From Clostridia bacterium (GTDB lineage: Bacteria; Bacillota; Clostridia; Saccharofermentanales; Saccharofermentanaceae): a stretch of DNA of 64,000 nt. Below are positions 15,229 through 24,513 of the stretch, one piece after another (the first letter of the stretch is position 1; each line of letters starts with the position of its first letter). The notes under the pieces were generated by a model. The model was not told the origin of the DNA. It saw only the letters and a list, made by a program, of their open reading frames with translations, and did not search any database. Both the position numbers and the translations under genes were made by a program. The DNA lies in contig JAEEWG010000001.1 in assembly GCA_016287245.1 (NCBI GenBank), forward strand, positions 271,761-335,760, in the 5' to 3' direction.

Positions 15229-16761
15229 TCAGTCATCCTTTTTCGTATAACCGAACTCGTCGAGAAATACCTGACGGTTCTTCCAGTCCTTACGTACTTT
15301 GACATGAAGATCGAGGAATACCTTGCAGTCACACATCTTCTCGATATTCTGGCGTGCCGCCGTACCGATGCGCTTGATCATCTGTCCGTTTTTGCCGAGC
15401 AGGATGCTCTTATGCGAATCTCTTTCACAGATGATGGACGCGTGGATCTTAACAAGACTTCGATCGTAGCTGTCGACCGCGTCCTCTTTTAATTCTTCTT
15501 CAAAAGCATCGATCTCTACAGCAGTCCCGTGGGGGATCTCTTCGTTCGTATAGTGGAGGATCTGCTCACGGATCAGTTCCGCAGAGATCTCGCGTTCCGA
15601 CTGGTCTGTTACTTCCTCGATCGGGAAATATCTGGGCTGGGACGGAAGATATGAGATGATGACATTCATCAATTCATCAACACCATCGTCTTTAAGCGCA
15701 GAGATCGGTACGATCGCCTCAAAATCCGCGATCTTCGAATAATTCGCAATCAGCGGCAGCAGCGATTCCTTGGTCACAGCATCGGCTTTATTGACCGCAA
15801 GGATGATCGGTTTTTTCAGTTTCTTCGCCATTTCCGCTGCCTTGATCTCAACGTTGGCCGGTTTACTGAAACGGCCGTCCGCCATGAGGACCACGACATC
15901 AGCACCCTTAGCCGCACGGAAGGAAGAATCCACCATGAATTCGGAAAGCTTCGACTGCGGTTTATGGATACCCGGCGTATCTACGAAGATCACCTGGGCA
16001 TCGTCCCGGTTATAGATCGCCTGAATGTTATTTCTCGTGGTCTGCGGCTTATGGGAAACGATCGCAAGCTTCATGCCGGAGATCGTATTAAGCAGCGTGG
16101 ATTTACCGACGTTCGGGCGTCCTACGAGAGCACAGTACCCGCAGTGCGGTAGCATCTCACCTACCGGATGCTCATCGGAAGAAGCCGTTTTCTCTTCTTT
16201 TCCCGAAGTCATTTTTCTCTCAGGCGCGGAAGGATCTCTCGGAAGGCCGATCCCGACCATGATCTCTTCCTGTTTGGAAAACATCAGTTCCTCATCTCTT
16301 CCGGTTTCGTGATCGAATCCCAGAAGATGAAGAAGCGAGTGCACTGCGAGGAACAGCATCTCTCTGTCCATGGAATGGCCGTATTCAGAAGCCTGCTTCT
16401 TCGCACGCTCCGGGCAGATAACAATGTCGCCTATCGGAAGGATCTTCTTTCCTTTTTCGGAAAAAGAAAAGTCATAGGGCATAAGATCTGAGGAAAGCTT
16501 CCCATCCGTCATATCAAGGACCGGGAAAGAAAGCACATCAGTCACAGCATCTTTTCCGCGATGCTCGGCATTGAGTTTCCTTATTCCTTCCGTACCGACA
16601 AAACGGACATCCACAGAAACTTCCGCACCGGATGACCTGATCCTGTCATCCACGTAATCCTTGGAAATCAGAAGATCCATCGCCTTCTTAAGGAACTTCT
16701 GGAAGGTCTTCTCCTCTTCTTTACTGTATGATCTGGTCTTGTTTTCAATAGAAATACTCAT
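15229..16761 (-). CDS. YbeY endoribonuclease - Era GTPase fusion
   Basis: A single 510-residue chain. Residues ~1-172 are YbeY, the 16S rRNA maturation and quality-control RNase, with zinc ligands H141, H145 and H151 in HSLLHLLGFDH. A 30-residue Lys/Glu/Ser linker (~175-200) follows. Residues ~205-510 are Era, the GTPase that binds the 16S 3' end in 30S assembly: P-loop GRPNVGKS (214-221), switch TTRNNIQ, G3 DTPG, NKAD, SALK, and a C-terminal KH domain (KSILLGKNGQMIKRIG). These are normally separate genes in the same operon. The reading frame is uninterrupted. It overlaps pgpH by 4 bases. Confidence 0.93.
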   Translation of the reverse strand: MSISIENKTRSYSKEEEKTFQKFLKKAMDLLISKDYVDDRIRSSGAEVSVDVRFVGTEGIRKLNAEHRGKDAVTDVLSFPVLDMTDGKLSSDLMPYDFSFSEKGKKILPIGDIVICPERAKKQASEYGHSMDREMLFLAVHSLLHLLGFDHETGRDEELMFSKQEEIMVGIGLPRDPSAPERKMTSGKEEKTASSDEHPVGEMLPHCGYCALVGRPNVGKSTLLNTISGMKLAIVSHKPQTTRNNIQAIYNRDDAQVIFVDTPGIHKPQSKLSEFMVDSSFRAAKGADVVVLMADGRFSKPANVEIKAAEMAKKLKKPIILAVNKADAVTKESLLPLIANYSKIADFEAIVPISALKDDGVDELMNVIISYLPSQPRYFPIEEVTDQSEREISAELIREQILHYTNEEIPHGTAVEIDAFEEELKEDAVDSYDRSLVKIHASIICERDSHKSILLGKNGQMIKRIGTAARQNIEKMCDCKVFLDLHVKVRKDWKNRQVFLDEFGYTKKDD

Positions 16762-18845
16762 TCAGGATATTTCACCCTTTCGTGGAAGAAGCCGGCATAT
16801 ACCTGGATAAAGGCACGGATCATGCGTTCAAGATCGTCAAAGGACAATCCTGAATTCACCAGCTGGTCATCTTCGATTTTAGATTTAATGATCTTTCGGA
16901 AAAGAACCTCCGCCTCTTCGACATCGTGAATGCCCTGGGAGCGGATCGCCGCTTCACAGGAGTCTGCGATCATGATGATGGCGGATTCACGGCTAGAAGG
17001 AACAGAGCCCTTATAGCTGAAGTCCTCTTTTCTCGGCATGGGTTCGCCCTTCGCTTCGGCTTCCTTCTGTGCTTTCATATAGAAGTAACCCGGGCAGGTC
17101 GTGCCGTGATGCTCGAGGATAATGCTCTGGATCGGAAGCGGAAGACGGTATTTCTTCGCAAGTTTTAATCCGTCCGACGGATGCGATGTGATGATCGCGA
17201 TACTCTCTTCTACGGAAAGCTTATCGTGCGGGTTCACACCATCCATCTGGTTCTCGGTAAAGTATTCCGGCCTTTCGAGCTTTCCGATATCGTGATAGTA
17301 CGAACCGACCTTCGCCAGAAGTGCATTCGCGCCGATCGCTTCGGCAGCGGAGTCGGCAAGGTTGGCGACCATCATGCTGTGCTGGGAAGTTCCCGGAGCC
17401 TCGAGGAAAAGCCTCTTCTGAAGCGGATGACTCTGCTGCGCAAGGTCCAGAAGGCGCATCGGAGAAGCTGTATTCGAGATAAGTTCGAAAAGCGGCTCAC
17501 AGCCGATCGCTGCAACCACCGAACAAGCCGTACCGATCACGGCCCAAAGCGCGGAGTTAAAGGTATCTGTCTTGGATGACTGAGAGACAAGGTTAAAGCC
17601 CAGCGAAGCAAGAACCGCGGCGATACTTGTCAGGATAATAAGTGTCGCGGCGTTGTACTTATGGTTTCTCTGGCCGGCAATGACCGAGCAGATAAAGATC
17701 GTGATGATGGATACGAAGATCAGCTCGGTATTAAAGCTGCTCATCGGAAGAACGACAAGGAGCGACAGCACACTCATCGTGATACCGCCCTGCACACCGA
17801 GATATGTCGCGAAAATGACCGTCGTGAACATGATCGTCGAAAAAAGCGGCGAGATCGAGGTCAGATACCGGCTGGTGATGAGCGGTACGATAAAGGCGAT
17901 CATCAGCGAGATCAATGTCTTGGAGTCATAGTTATTCTTCTTTTCAAAACGCGTCAGATAGAAAGCGCCTGCAGCCACCGTGATCGAGATATAAACGATG
18001 ATACCGATCAGGAGCGTGAAGTTAAAGGAATTGGAAGGCAGAAGATCCAGATCCTGAAGCTGGCTGTACACATGCGGGGAGATCGTCTCTCCGACGCTTA
18101 CGATACGGGCACCTTTCTGGATCATGACAGGTTCACTTACCGCATTCTTATACGCGGATTCTCTGGCGTTCTCCGTCGCATTTTCATCATATACGGCATT
18201 CGGCTTGAGAAGATGGTTCAGAAGCGATGTGATCAGGTCATCCTGCGAAATATAGTCAGTATTCTCATGGGTGCGCGAATCTTTTACATAAGAAGCATAG
18301 TTGTTGATCTCCACCATAAGCGCCTGCTCGTCGAGAGCATTCATGGAGATCATGTCCGTGATCTCTTTTGACTGCGTGGAAACATAGGAAAAATCAACAA
18401 AGGAAATGTTGGCAAGCGTATAGGCTGTCTCCTCAGGGAGCGTGATATCGTAGGATTCTTTGACCGCACGAAGCAGAAGATCGCCCATTTCCTTCTTATT
18501 TCTGATCACCATACCGTTTTCATCGATATTGGCTTTACGGAGCTCTTCGCAGTAGGAAAAGAAATCATCCACGAGTTTTTTGTTCCGGGCGGACACATCA
18601 TCGGAAATGACATAGATCGGTTCGACCTCTGTCCGGGCGAGGATCGCACGGCGCTCGGTCTCGTAGGTATCTTTTACAGAACGGGGCGCGGTAATGTCGT
18701 ATTCACTGGCCTGCCCCTGAAGAACATCGTATTTTTTCGGAAGAGATCCGATATATACGAGGGCGACCATCAGCGCCGCAAGCAAAATGATCGCAACAAT
18801 ACTGATCACTTTAAACAGACGCTGATTCTTCTTGGTATTACGCAT
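16758..18845 (-). CDS. 7TMR-HD family membrane phosphohydrolase (PgpH-like)
   Basis: A ~695-residue membrane protein expected to degrade cyclic di-AMP. It has an N-terminal membrane helix, a long extracytoplasmic domain (~60-290) with YDITAPRSVKDTYETE, about seven membrane helices (~295-480), and a cytoplasmic HD domain with GTSQHSMMVANLADSAAE, KVGSYYHDIGK and ILEHHGTT. Start 18845 (MRNTKKNQ) is chosen because AGAGGAGG lies 8 bases before it; an ATG at 18872 has no such site. It overlaps phoH by 8 bases and ybeY-era by 4, in the usual order phoH-pgpH-ybeY-era. Confidence 0.92.
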   Translation of the reverse strand: MRNTKKNQRLFKVISIVAIILLAALMVALVYIGSLPKKYDVLQGQASEYDITAPRSVKDTYETERRAILARTEVEPIYVISDDVSARNKKLVDDFFSYCEELRKANIDENGMVIRNKKEMGDLLLRAVKESYDITLPEETAYTLANISFVDFSYVSTQSKEITDMISMNALDEQALMVEINNYASYVKDSRTHENTDYISQDDLITSLLNHLLKPNAVYDENATENARESAYKNAVSEPVMIQKGARIVSVGETISPHVYSQLQDLDLLPSNSFNFTLLIGIIVYISITVAAGAFYLTRFEKKNNYDSKTLISLMIAFIVPLITSRYLTSISPLFSTIMFTTVIFATYLGVQGGITMSVLSLLVVLPMSSFNTELIFVSIITIFICSVIAGQRNHKYNAATLIILTSIAAVLASLGFNLVSQSSKTDTFNSALWAVIGTACSVVAAIGCEPLFELISNTASPMRLLDLAQQSHPLQKRLFLEAPGTSQHSMMVANLADSAAEAIGANALLAKVGSYYHDIGKLERPEYFTENQMDGVNPHDKLSVEESIAIITSHPSDGLKLAKKYRLPLPIQSIILEHHGTTCPGYFYMKAQKEAEAKGEPMPRKEDFSYKGSVPSSRESAIIMIADSCEAAIRSQGIHDVEEAEVLFRKIIKSKIEDDQLVNSGLSFDDLERMIRAFIQVYAGFFHERVKYPE

Positions 18846-19797
18846 TTCCGCCATGCCTCCTCTCTCTTGCATTATAAGCCATTATGATCTTTTGCACCAA
18901 CGGATTTCTAACGATATCCGTCTCCTGTAGAGAAACGATGGCGATCCCCGGAATATTTCTCAGTACGCGCATGGCATCGTCCAGTCCGTTCGGATAACCG
19001 GACGGAAGGTCGATCTGGGTCGTGTCACCGCAGACACATACTCGGGAATTCATGCCCATACGGGTCAAAAACATCATCATCTGTTCGATCGTAGTGTTCT
19101 GGGCTTCATCTAAAAGGATAAAAGAATCATCGAGGTTTCGGCCACGCATATAGGCCAGAGGAGAGACTTCGATGATCCCCCGGTCGATATTCTTTTCAAA
19201 GCCTTCTCTTCCCATCAGTTCGAGAAGCGCGTCATAGATCGGACGCATGTAGGGATCGACCTTTTCTTCGATATCGCCCGGAAGATAACCGAGTTTCTCA
19301 CCTGCTTCTACCGCAGGACGGGTCAGGATAATGCGGGAGACGGATCTTTCACGAAGAGCAAGAACAGCCATCGCCACGCCGAGGAATGTCTTACCGGAAC
19401 CGGCAGGACCCTTGCAGATGACGACATCATTTTTGGCCATCGCATCGACATATACACGCTGTCCGAGCGTCTTGGCACGTACGGAACGTCCGGCAGGTGT
19501 CGTCAGGATCACCGGATCTTCGTCCGCCATGAATTCAGGAAGTCTGTTCTCCTTTTCCAGAAGACACAGATACCTGACAGAAAGCGCATCGAGCTGTTCT
19601 TTTCGATCCAGAACGGCATCCATCGCGGAGATCACAGAGCTGCATTTTGCGGTCTTGACCGGGTCTCCTTTGATGAGGATACCGCTGTCGAGTGTGATGA
19701 TCTCACTCTCGAACATCTCGCCGACGATCTTCAGCCAGGCACAGTTATTAGAAGACAGTTCAATTAAATGATTGACAGACAGGATTTCTTCGTTCAA
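18838..19797 (-). CDS. phoH: PhoH family ATPase
   Basis: A PhoH-like P-loop protein of about 319 residues, linked to RNA metabolism by its constant association with ybeY. It has CKGPAGSGKTFLGVAMAV (Walker A), ILTRPAVEAGEKLGYLPG (the PhoH signature), FILLDEAQNTT (Walker B) and CVCGDTTQIDLP. A TTG at 19797 is preferred as start since AAAGGAG lies 8 bases upstream; an in-frame ATG at 19818 overlaps the rluD stop but lacks a ribosome site. Part of the rny-to-recO operon. Confidence 0.93.
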   Translation of the reverse strand: MNEEILSVNHLIELSSNNCAWLKIVGEMFESEIITLDSGILIKGDPVKTAKCSSVISAMDAVLDRKEQLDALSVRYLCLLEKENRLPEFMADEDPVILTTPAGRSVRAKTLGQRVYVDAMAKNDVVICKGPAGSGKTFLGVAMAVLALRERSVSRIILTRPAVEAGEKLGYLPGDIEEKVDPYMRPIYDALLELMGREGFEKNIDRGIIEVSPLAYMRGRNLDDSFILLDEAQNTTIEQMMMFLTRMGMNSRVCVCGDTTQIDLPSGYPNGLDDAMRVLRNIPGIAIVSLQETDIVRNPLVQKIIMAYNARERRHGGNA

Positions 19798-19810
19798 TGC
19801 AAGGTCTCCT

Positions 19811-20719
19811 TTATACATCGTTTCTGAGTAGTTCTAAAAGTTTACTGTAGTGCTCGGGAACATCGGCATGGTATTCGATGAGTTCCTGCGTTCTCGGATG
19901 GATAAACTTAATGGATGTGCTGTGCAGAGCCTGCCCGTGAAGGTTGTACTTTTCTCTCTTCGGGGCATAAAGCGGGTCTCCGATACAGGGATGTCCGATA
20001 TAGGTCATATGGGCGCGGATCTGGTGTGTTCTACCTGTTTCCAGTCTGCAGAGAAGATCCGTTCCCTTACGGAAACGTTCAAGCACTTCAAAGTGCGTGA
20101 TCGAGTCTTTTCCGCCTTCGCAGACAGTCATCTTGCGTCTGTCATTCATGGCTCTTCCGATCGGCGCATGGATCGTGCCCTTGTCGGAATCGACGATCCC
20201 ATATACGCAGGCGCGATACTCTCTGACGACTTCGTGATTTGCGATCATCTCGGCCATGGCCAGATGTGTCTCGTTATTCTTGACAGCGACCATAAGGCCC
20301 GAAGTATCCATATCGATACGGTGCACGATACCCGGACGGATGACACCGTTGATATCGGAAAGATTGCCGGCACAATGGTATAGAAGCGCGTTCACAAGGG
20401 TTCCGGAATAATGTCCCGGAGCCGGATGCACGACCATCCCCTGCGGTTTATTGATGATGATCAGGTCGTCGTCTTCATAAACGATATCGAGAGGGATATC
20501 TTCCGGTTTTGCGTCGGTATCGACCGGCGGCGGGAAATCGATGTCGATCTTTTCTCCGCCGAATACTTTAAAAGAAGCTTTTACCGTTTTCCCGTCGACA
20601 GAGACAGCACCGTCAGAAATGAGCTGGGCAGCGCGGGAACGGGTCAGGTCAGGGCATGCCATAGGAATATAGGTATCCACACGTCCCTGATAGTTTTCCA
20701 CGAAATACGTCTCTACCAT
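19811..20719 (-). CDS. rluD: 23S rRNA pseudouridine synthase, RluD type
   Basis: A 302-residue RluA-family enzyme. An S4 domain (residues ~1-80, including RSRAAQLISDGAVSVDGKTV) precedes the catalytic domain with the universal Asp in HRIDMDTSGLMV, LIINKPQGMVVHP before it and LETGRTHQIRAHM after. RluD modifies helix 69 of 23S rRNA; RluA-family paralogues are hard to separate by eye, so the exact uridine is not certain. It sits between lspA and phoH; its start overlaps the lspA stop by one base. Confidence 0.9.
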   Translation of the reverse strand: MVETYFVENYQGRVDTYIPMACPDLTRSRAAQLISDGAVSVDGKTVKASFKVFGGEKIDIDFPPPVDTDAKPEDIPLDIVYEDDDLIIINKPQGMVVHPAPGHYSGTLVNALLYHCAGNLSDINGVIRPGIVHRIDMDTSGLMVAVKNNETHLAMAEMIANHEVVREYRACVYGIVDSDKGTIHAPIGRAMNDRRKMTVCEGGKDSITHFEVLERFRKGTDLLCRLETGRTHQIRAHMTYIGHPCIGDPLYAPKREKYNLHGQALHSTSIKFIHPRTQELIEYHADVPEHYSKLLELLRNDV

Positions 20720-21261
20720 TACTTCTCCTCTTCGTCTTTGGACGAGAACGGGATCTCCGGAATGAATCGTTCGCTGAAAATCAGAAGGACCGCCAGGACC
20801 ACACAGGAAAGTGTGACATAGATATCAGCCACGTTAAAGATCGGGAAGGTATAGTTTCCGAAATCAAAGCGCAGGAAGTCGACGACGTAATGAAGACGAA
20901 CGCGGTCGATCAGGTTGCCGAGTGTTCCTGCCGAAAGGAAGATAAGACATACGGAAAGTCTTCTGCTTCTGTATTTCACCAGAACAAAGAAGGCAAGGAA
21001 CAGCAGAACAAGAAGAGACAGCGCGGAAATGACACTCAGGAACGTAACTCCCCAGGACTTGTCCGCGAACATGCTGAACGCGCTTCCGGTATTTCTTACA
21101 TACATCAGCGAGAAGAAATCTTTAATGATCGGATACATCGTATAAAGTGCCTGGGACTTCGTAATCAGACTCTTCGTGAACTGGTCGATGAATACCAGTA
21201 CGACGAAAAGCTCACCCCAGAGCACATATGTGATCCATGTCGGTTTTTTCAGTTCATTCAT
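20719..21261 (-). CDS. lspA: Signal peptidase II (lipoprotein)
   Basis: A 180-residue inner-membrane aspartyl protease cutting prolipoproteins before the lipidated Cys. It shows four membrane helices, RNTGSAFSMF, and the two catalytic Asp in NLIDRVR and FNVADIYV. The acidic C-terminal tail (SSKDEEEK) is normal. It overlaps the ymdB-like gene by 8 bases and rluD by one. Substrates in this window include the lipoproteins at 25.6 kb and 33.0 kb. Confidence 0.96.
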   Translation of the reverse strand: MNELKKPTWITYVLWGELFVVLVFIDQFTKSLITKSQALYTMYPIIKDFFSLMYVRNTGSAFSMFADKSWGVTFLSVISALSLLVLLFLAFFVLVKYRSRRLSVCLIFLSAGTLGNLIDRVRLHYVVDFLRFDFGNYTFPIFNVADIYVTLSCVVLAVLLIFSERFIPEIPFSSKDEEEK

Positions 21262-22042
21262 ATATCTTGATCCTTTCCATTTTCAGGCATTTCCCATTCT
21301 TTATATCGAGATCTGCGAGGACCGCCTGCATAGAAGCAGGTCCATCTGCAGGAGTATACCTTGCCGGAAGCTTATCGGCAAGTCTTCTAAGCGATGCATC
21401 CGGATCCATACCGAGGATCCCGCTCATTGTCCCGGTCATGCCGACATCGGTCATATAACCGGTACCAAATGGCAGTATCGTCTCATCAGAGGTTTGCACA
21501 TGCGTATGCGTACCTAGAACAAGAGAAACTTCCCCGTCCGCCATGTAGCCCATCGCGGCTTTCTCACTCGTCGCTTCCGCATGGAAGTCGATGAGGATAT
21601 TCGTAGGTGCATATTCCTTTTTCCATCTGGAGATATTGGTGCGGTAATACTGAAACGGCGAATTTGCCATAGGGGTCACAAAGACCTGTCCCATCAGGGA
21701 GACCACGAGAAGTCTTCCCTTCTCCTTCAGATCAATAAGGTATTCCGATTGTCCGGGCCAGGCTTCACTGACATTTCCGGGACGGATCACACGGGATTCA
21801 GAATCGGCAAACTGGAGATAATTCGGGCAGGAAAAGGAATGATTCCCTAAAGTAATACAGTCAGCGCCGAAGGAGAAGATCTCTTTGGCTGACGCATAAT
21901 TGATCCCGAGACCGGCAGCGACGTTTTCGGCATTGACGACACAGGCATCTACGGAATTGTCCGTAAGGAATGCCTTGAGCTTGTTTTTTAAGATCCTTTT
22001 GCCCGGATGGGCAACCACATCACCGACAAAGAGTACCCGCAA
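21254..22042 (-). CDS. ymdB: YmdB-type metallophosphoesterase
   Basis: A 262-residue TIGR00282-family phosphodiesterase, which in Bacillus subtilis influences 2',3'-cyclic nucleotide turnover and biofilm decisions. Metal ligands are in FVGDVVAHPG, VVNAENVAAGLGI, ITLGNHSFS, IDFHAEATSEK and VLGTHTHVQTSDE. The neighbour upstream is rny, the same pairing as in Bacillus, but here a terminator stands between them. Confidence 0.92.
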   Translation of the reverse strand: MRVLFVGDVVAHPGKRILKNKLKAFLTDNSVDACVVNAENVAAGLGINYASAKEIFSFGADCITLGNHSFSCPNYLQFADSESRVIRPGNVSEAWPGQSEYLIDLKEKGRLLVVSLMGQVFVTPMANSPFQYYRTNISRWKKEYAPTNILIDFHAEATSEKAAMGYMADGEVSLVLGTHTHVQTSDETILPFGTGYMTDVGMTGTMSGILGMDPDASLRRLADKLPARYTPADGPASMQAVLADLDIKNGKCLKMERIKIYE

Positions 22043-22102
22043 TGCCTAATCCTCAGTTTCTAAAAATCTGAAACTCATTTTACCATAAATCCTATTAAAA
22101 CA

Positions 22103-22147
22103 AAAAGAAGAGCCTTCTCCTTTTTCAGGAAAAGACTCTTCTTTTTT
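22103..22147 (-). terminator. Terminator after rny
   Basis: Arms 22103-22120 and 22128-22145 form an 18-base stem on the minus strand (two G-U pairs), ending in a T-rich tract. It lies directly after rny, so the ymdB-to-recO genes are probably reached by read-through or a separate promoter. Confidence 0.85.
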
Positions 22148-22156
22148 GTTTTGGGT

Positions 22157-23746
22157 TTACTTTGCCACATCCGAGGCACGTGTTTCGCGGATGATATTGA
22201 CCTTGATCTGACCCGGATAATCGAGTTCTTCCTCGATTTTCTTACAGATATCACGGGCTTTTAAGATCATATCGTCATCGGATACTTTATCCGGGCTGAC
22301 GATCACGCGGATCTCACGACCTGCCTGGATCGCAAAGGCTTTCTCGACACCATCAAAACTGGTAGCGATCTCTTCGAGCTTCTGGATCCTCTTGACATAG
22401 GTTTCCATGTTCTCACGGCGTGCACCCGGTCTTGCTGCGGAAATAGCATCCGCCGCTGCGACCAGTACAGCGATCTCCGTTGTAGGTTCAACATCGCCGT
22501 GGTGGGACATGATGGCATTGATCACCGTATCGTTTTCCTTATAACGGCGGGCAATGTCAGCACCCAGTTCAATATGAGAACCCTCCAGTTCAAAGTCAGC
22601 AGCCTTTCCGATATCATGCAACAAGCCTGCTCTGCGAGCAAGCATTTCATCCAGACCTAATTCTGCCGCCATCATGCTAGCCAGCCAGGCGACTTCGATT
22701 GAATGCTGCAACACATTCTGCCCGTAACTTGTACGATAACGTAATCTACCGAGATACTTGATGATCTCTGGATTCAAACCGACGATACCTGTATCAAATG
22801 CAGCACGTTCACCCTCCTGCTTGATCGTCTGGTTTACTTCTTTACGGGCTTTGTGAGACATCTCTTCGATTCTCGCAGGATGGATACGACCATCCAAGAT
22901 CAATCTTTCGATCGTCAATCGGGCGATCTCACGCCGGATCGGGTCAAAACTCGAGAGTATTACGGCCTCAGGCGTATCATCGATGATGATATCTACACCG
23001 GTGCTGGTCTCGATCGCACGGATGTTTCTACCTTCACGGCCAATGATTCGTCCCTTCATTTCATCATTCGGCAGGGACACTACCGAAACGGTCACTTCGG
23101 ACACATAGTCTGAAGCATAACGCTGGATTGCGTTTACGACGACCTCTCGGGCCTTCTTGTCGGCTTCAGCTTTCGTTTGTTCTTCCATCTGCTTGAGCAT
23201 GACCGCCATATCGTGGCTGTATTCACGCTGTGCAGCGTCCAGAACAAGATTTCGAGCATCACTTACAGATAATCCGGATACCTTTTCCAGTTCGATCACT
23301 TTCTGCCGTTCCAGTTCACGAGCCTTCTCCTCCATGGCCATAATATCGCTGACCTTGGACTCCAGAGCACTCTCCTTCTGTTCCATCGCTTCAACCTTAC
23401 GGTTCAGTGATTCTTCTTTCTGCTCGAGACGGTTTCTTTCTCTGGCGATTTCAGACTTCTTCTCTCTAACGTCTTTCTCTAAGTCGAGTTTTGCGTTAGT
23501 GATCTCCTCTTTCGCCTGCAAAAGTAGCTCTCTCTTTCTGCTTTCTGCGTTTTTCTGCGCCTCACCAATTACTCTTTCTGCATCTTCTTCTGCTTTGGCC
23601 ATATCCTGTTCCAGCTTCTGCTGCTTAGCTGACATGCCCTTGTGAAAATATAATACGGAAAATCCTACACTGATGAGAGCACCGACTACGAAAGCAATTA
23701 CAATCAATAGAATTGCTAACCAAAGTTCTATGGTACTCACCTCCAA
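22157..23746 (-). CDS. rny: Ribonuclease Y
   Basis: A ~525-residue membrane-anchored endoribonuclease starting bulk mRNA decay. It has an N-terminal membrane helix ([21 protein letters not shown]), a long coiled coil (~40-190, rich in E/K/Q/R), a KH domain ([15 protein letters not shown]) and an HD domain ([33 protein letters not shown]) ending in [15 protein letters not shown]. The listed start is a TTG at 23746 that has no ribosome site; a perfect GGAGGTGA lies inside the frame, 5 bases before an ATA codon at 23731, which may be the true start. Confidence 0.95.
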   Translation of the reverse strand: MEVSTIELWLAILLIVIAFVVGALISVGFSVLYFHKGMSAKQQKLEQDMAKAEEDAERVIGEAQKNAESRKRELLLQAKEEITNAKLDLEKDVREKKSEIARERNRLEQKEESLNRKVEAMEQKESALESKVSDIMAMEEKARELERQKVIELEKVSGLSVSDARNLVLDAAQREYSHDMAVMLKQMEEQTKAEADKKAREVVVNAIQRYASDYVSEVTVSVVSLPNDEMKGRIIGREGRNIRAIETSTGVDIIIDDTPEAVILSSFDPIRREIARLTIERLILDGRIHPARIEEMSHKARKEVNQTIKQEGERAAFDTGIVGLNPEIIKYLGRLRYRTSYGQNVLQHSIEVAWLASMMAAELGLDEMLARRAGLLHDIGKAADFELEGSHIELGADIARRYKENDTVINAIMSHHGDVEPTTEIAVLVAAADAISAARPGARRENMETYVKRIQKLEEIATSFDGVEKAFAIQAGREIRVIVSPDKVSDDDMILKARDICKKIEEELDYPGQIKVNIIRETRASDVAK

Positions 23747-23798
23747 TATTTAGTTTTCAAGATTCAAAACATATGTCCCTTTATTTGAACACCATATA

Positions 23799-23828
23799 AT
23801 TTTAATGAAAGAATACTTCGATTGTCAA
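23799..23828 (-). promoter_or_regulatory. Sigma-A promoter of rny
   Basis: On the minus strand TTGACA (23823-23828) is followed after 18 bases by TAAAAT (23799-23804), about 55 bases before the gene start. Confidence 0.65.
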
Positions 23829-23848
23829 CTTATTTGCCCTTCGAAAAG

Positions 23849-24481
23849 TCACTTTTTGTTACTTTTCTTTGTCATTTTTCCGGGCATGCGTCTTTTCATT
23901 GCTTCTTTCGATGCTACAGAGTAACCGAAGAAGCCTAAAAGCTCGCCGATCGTGAAGTATTCTCCGTGGCAGTAGGTCACGAGTTTCGCCTTATCCAGAC
24001 GTATCTTCCCCTTGCTGTCCATCAGCTTTTCATCGACGGAAACAGCGACGACTTCCGCAAGGAACATGTCATGGGATCCGAGTTCAATAATGTCCTTCAG
24101 TTTGCAGGAAATGGACACCGGTGCCTCTTTGATCTGCGGCGCATATTTCATTTTCGGGGCCACATCCGCAGTCAGTTTCATCTTCTTAAACTTATCTTCT
24201 TTTGCCCCGCTTCTAACACCGCAGTAATCACAGGCTTTGGCGAGTTTTTCCGACACGAGGTTGATGACGAATTCCTTCGTACTGCAGATCAGTTCATGTG
24301 AGTGTCGGGACTTTCGCACCGAGATCGAGACCATCGGGGGCTCGGAATTGATAGTGCCGGCCCAGGCGACCGTAATGATGTTCGGACGCATCTCTTCTTT
24401 TTCCGGTTTTTTCCCTGCGCAGGAGATCATGACGACCGGAACAGGGTTTAACATCGTGGAGGGGGACATTTCGATCTTCAT
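23849..24481 (-). CDS. Flavin reductase family protein
   Basis: A 210-residue FMN-binding split-barrel protein of the DIM6/NTAB (flavin reductase-like) family. Typical parts are an N-terminal PVPVVMISC, NIITVAWAGTINSEPPMVSISV (flavin contact), SRHSHELI and EFVINLVSEKLAKACDYCG. The C-terminal ~20 residues are strongly basic (KRRMPGKMTKKSNKK). It could reduce flavin or be a flavoprotein partner in electron transfer. It is the last of three minus-strand genes with the acetyltransferase-MGMT fusion and a lipoprotein; no common role is evident. Confidence 0.88.
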   Translation of the reverse strand: MKIEMSPSTMLNPVPVVMISCAGKKPEKEEMRPNIITVAWAGTINSEPPMVSISVRKSRHSHELICSTKEFVINLVSEKLAKACDYCGVRSGAKEDKFKKMKLTADVAPKMKYAPQIKEAPVSISCKLKDIIELGSHDMFLAEVVAVSVDEKLMDSKGKIRLDKAKLVTYCHGEYFTIGELLGFFGYSVASKEAMKRRMPGKMTKKSNKK

Positions 24482-24513
24482 TTTTCAGATCCTTTCTCTA
24501 ACTGATGACTCTC

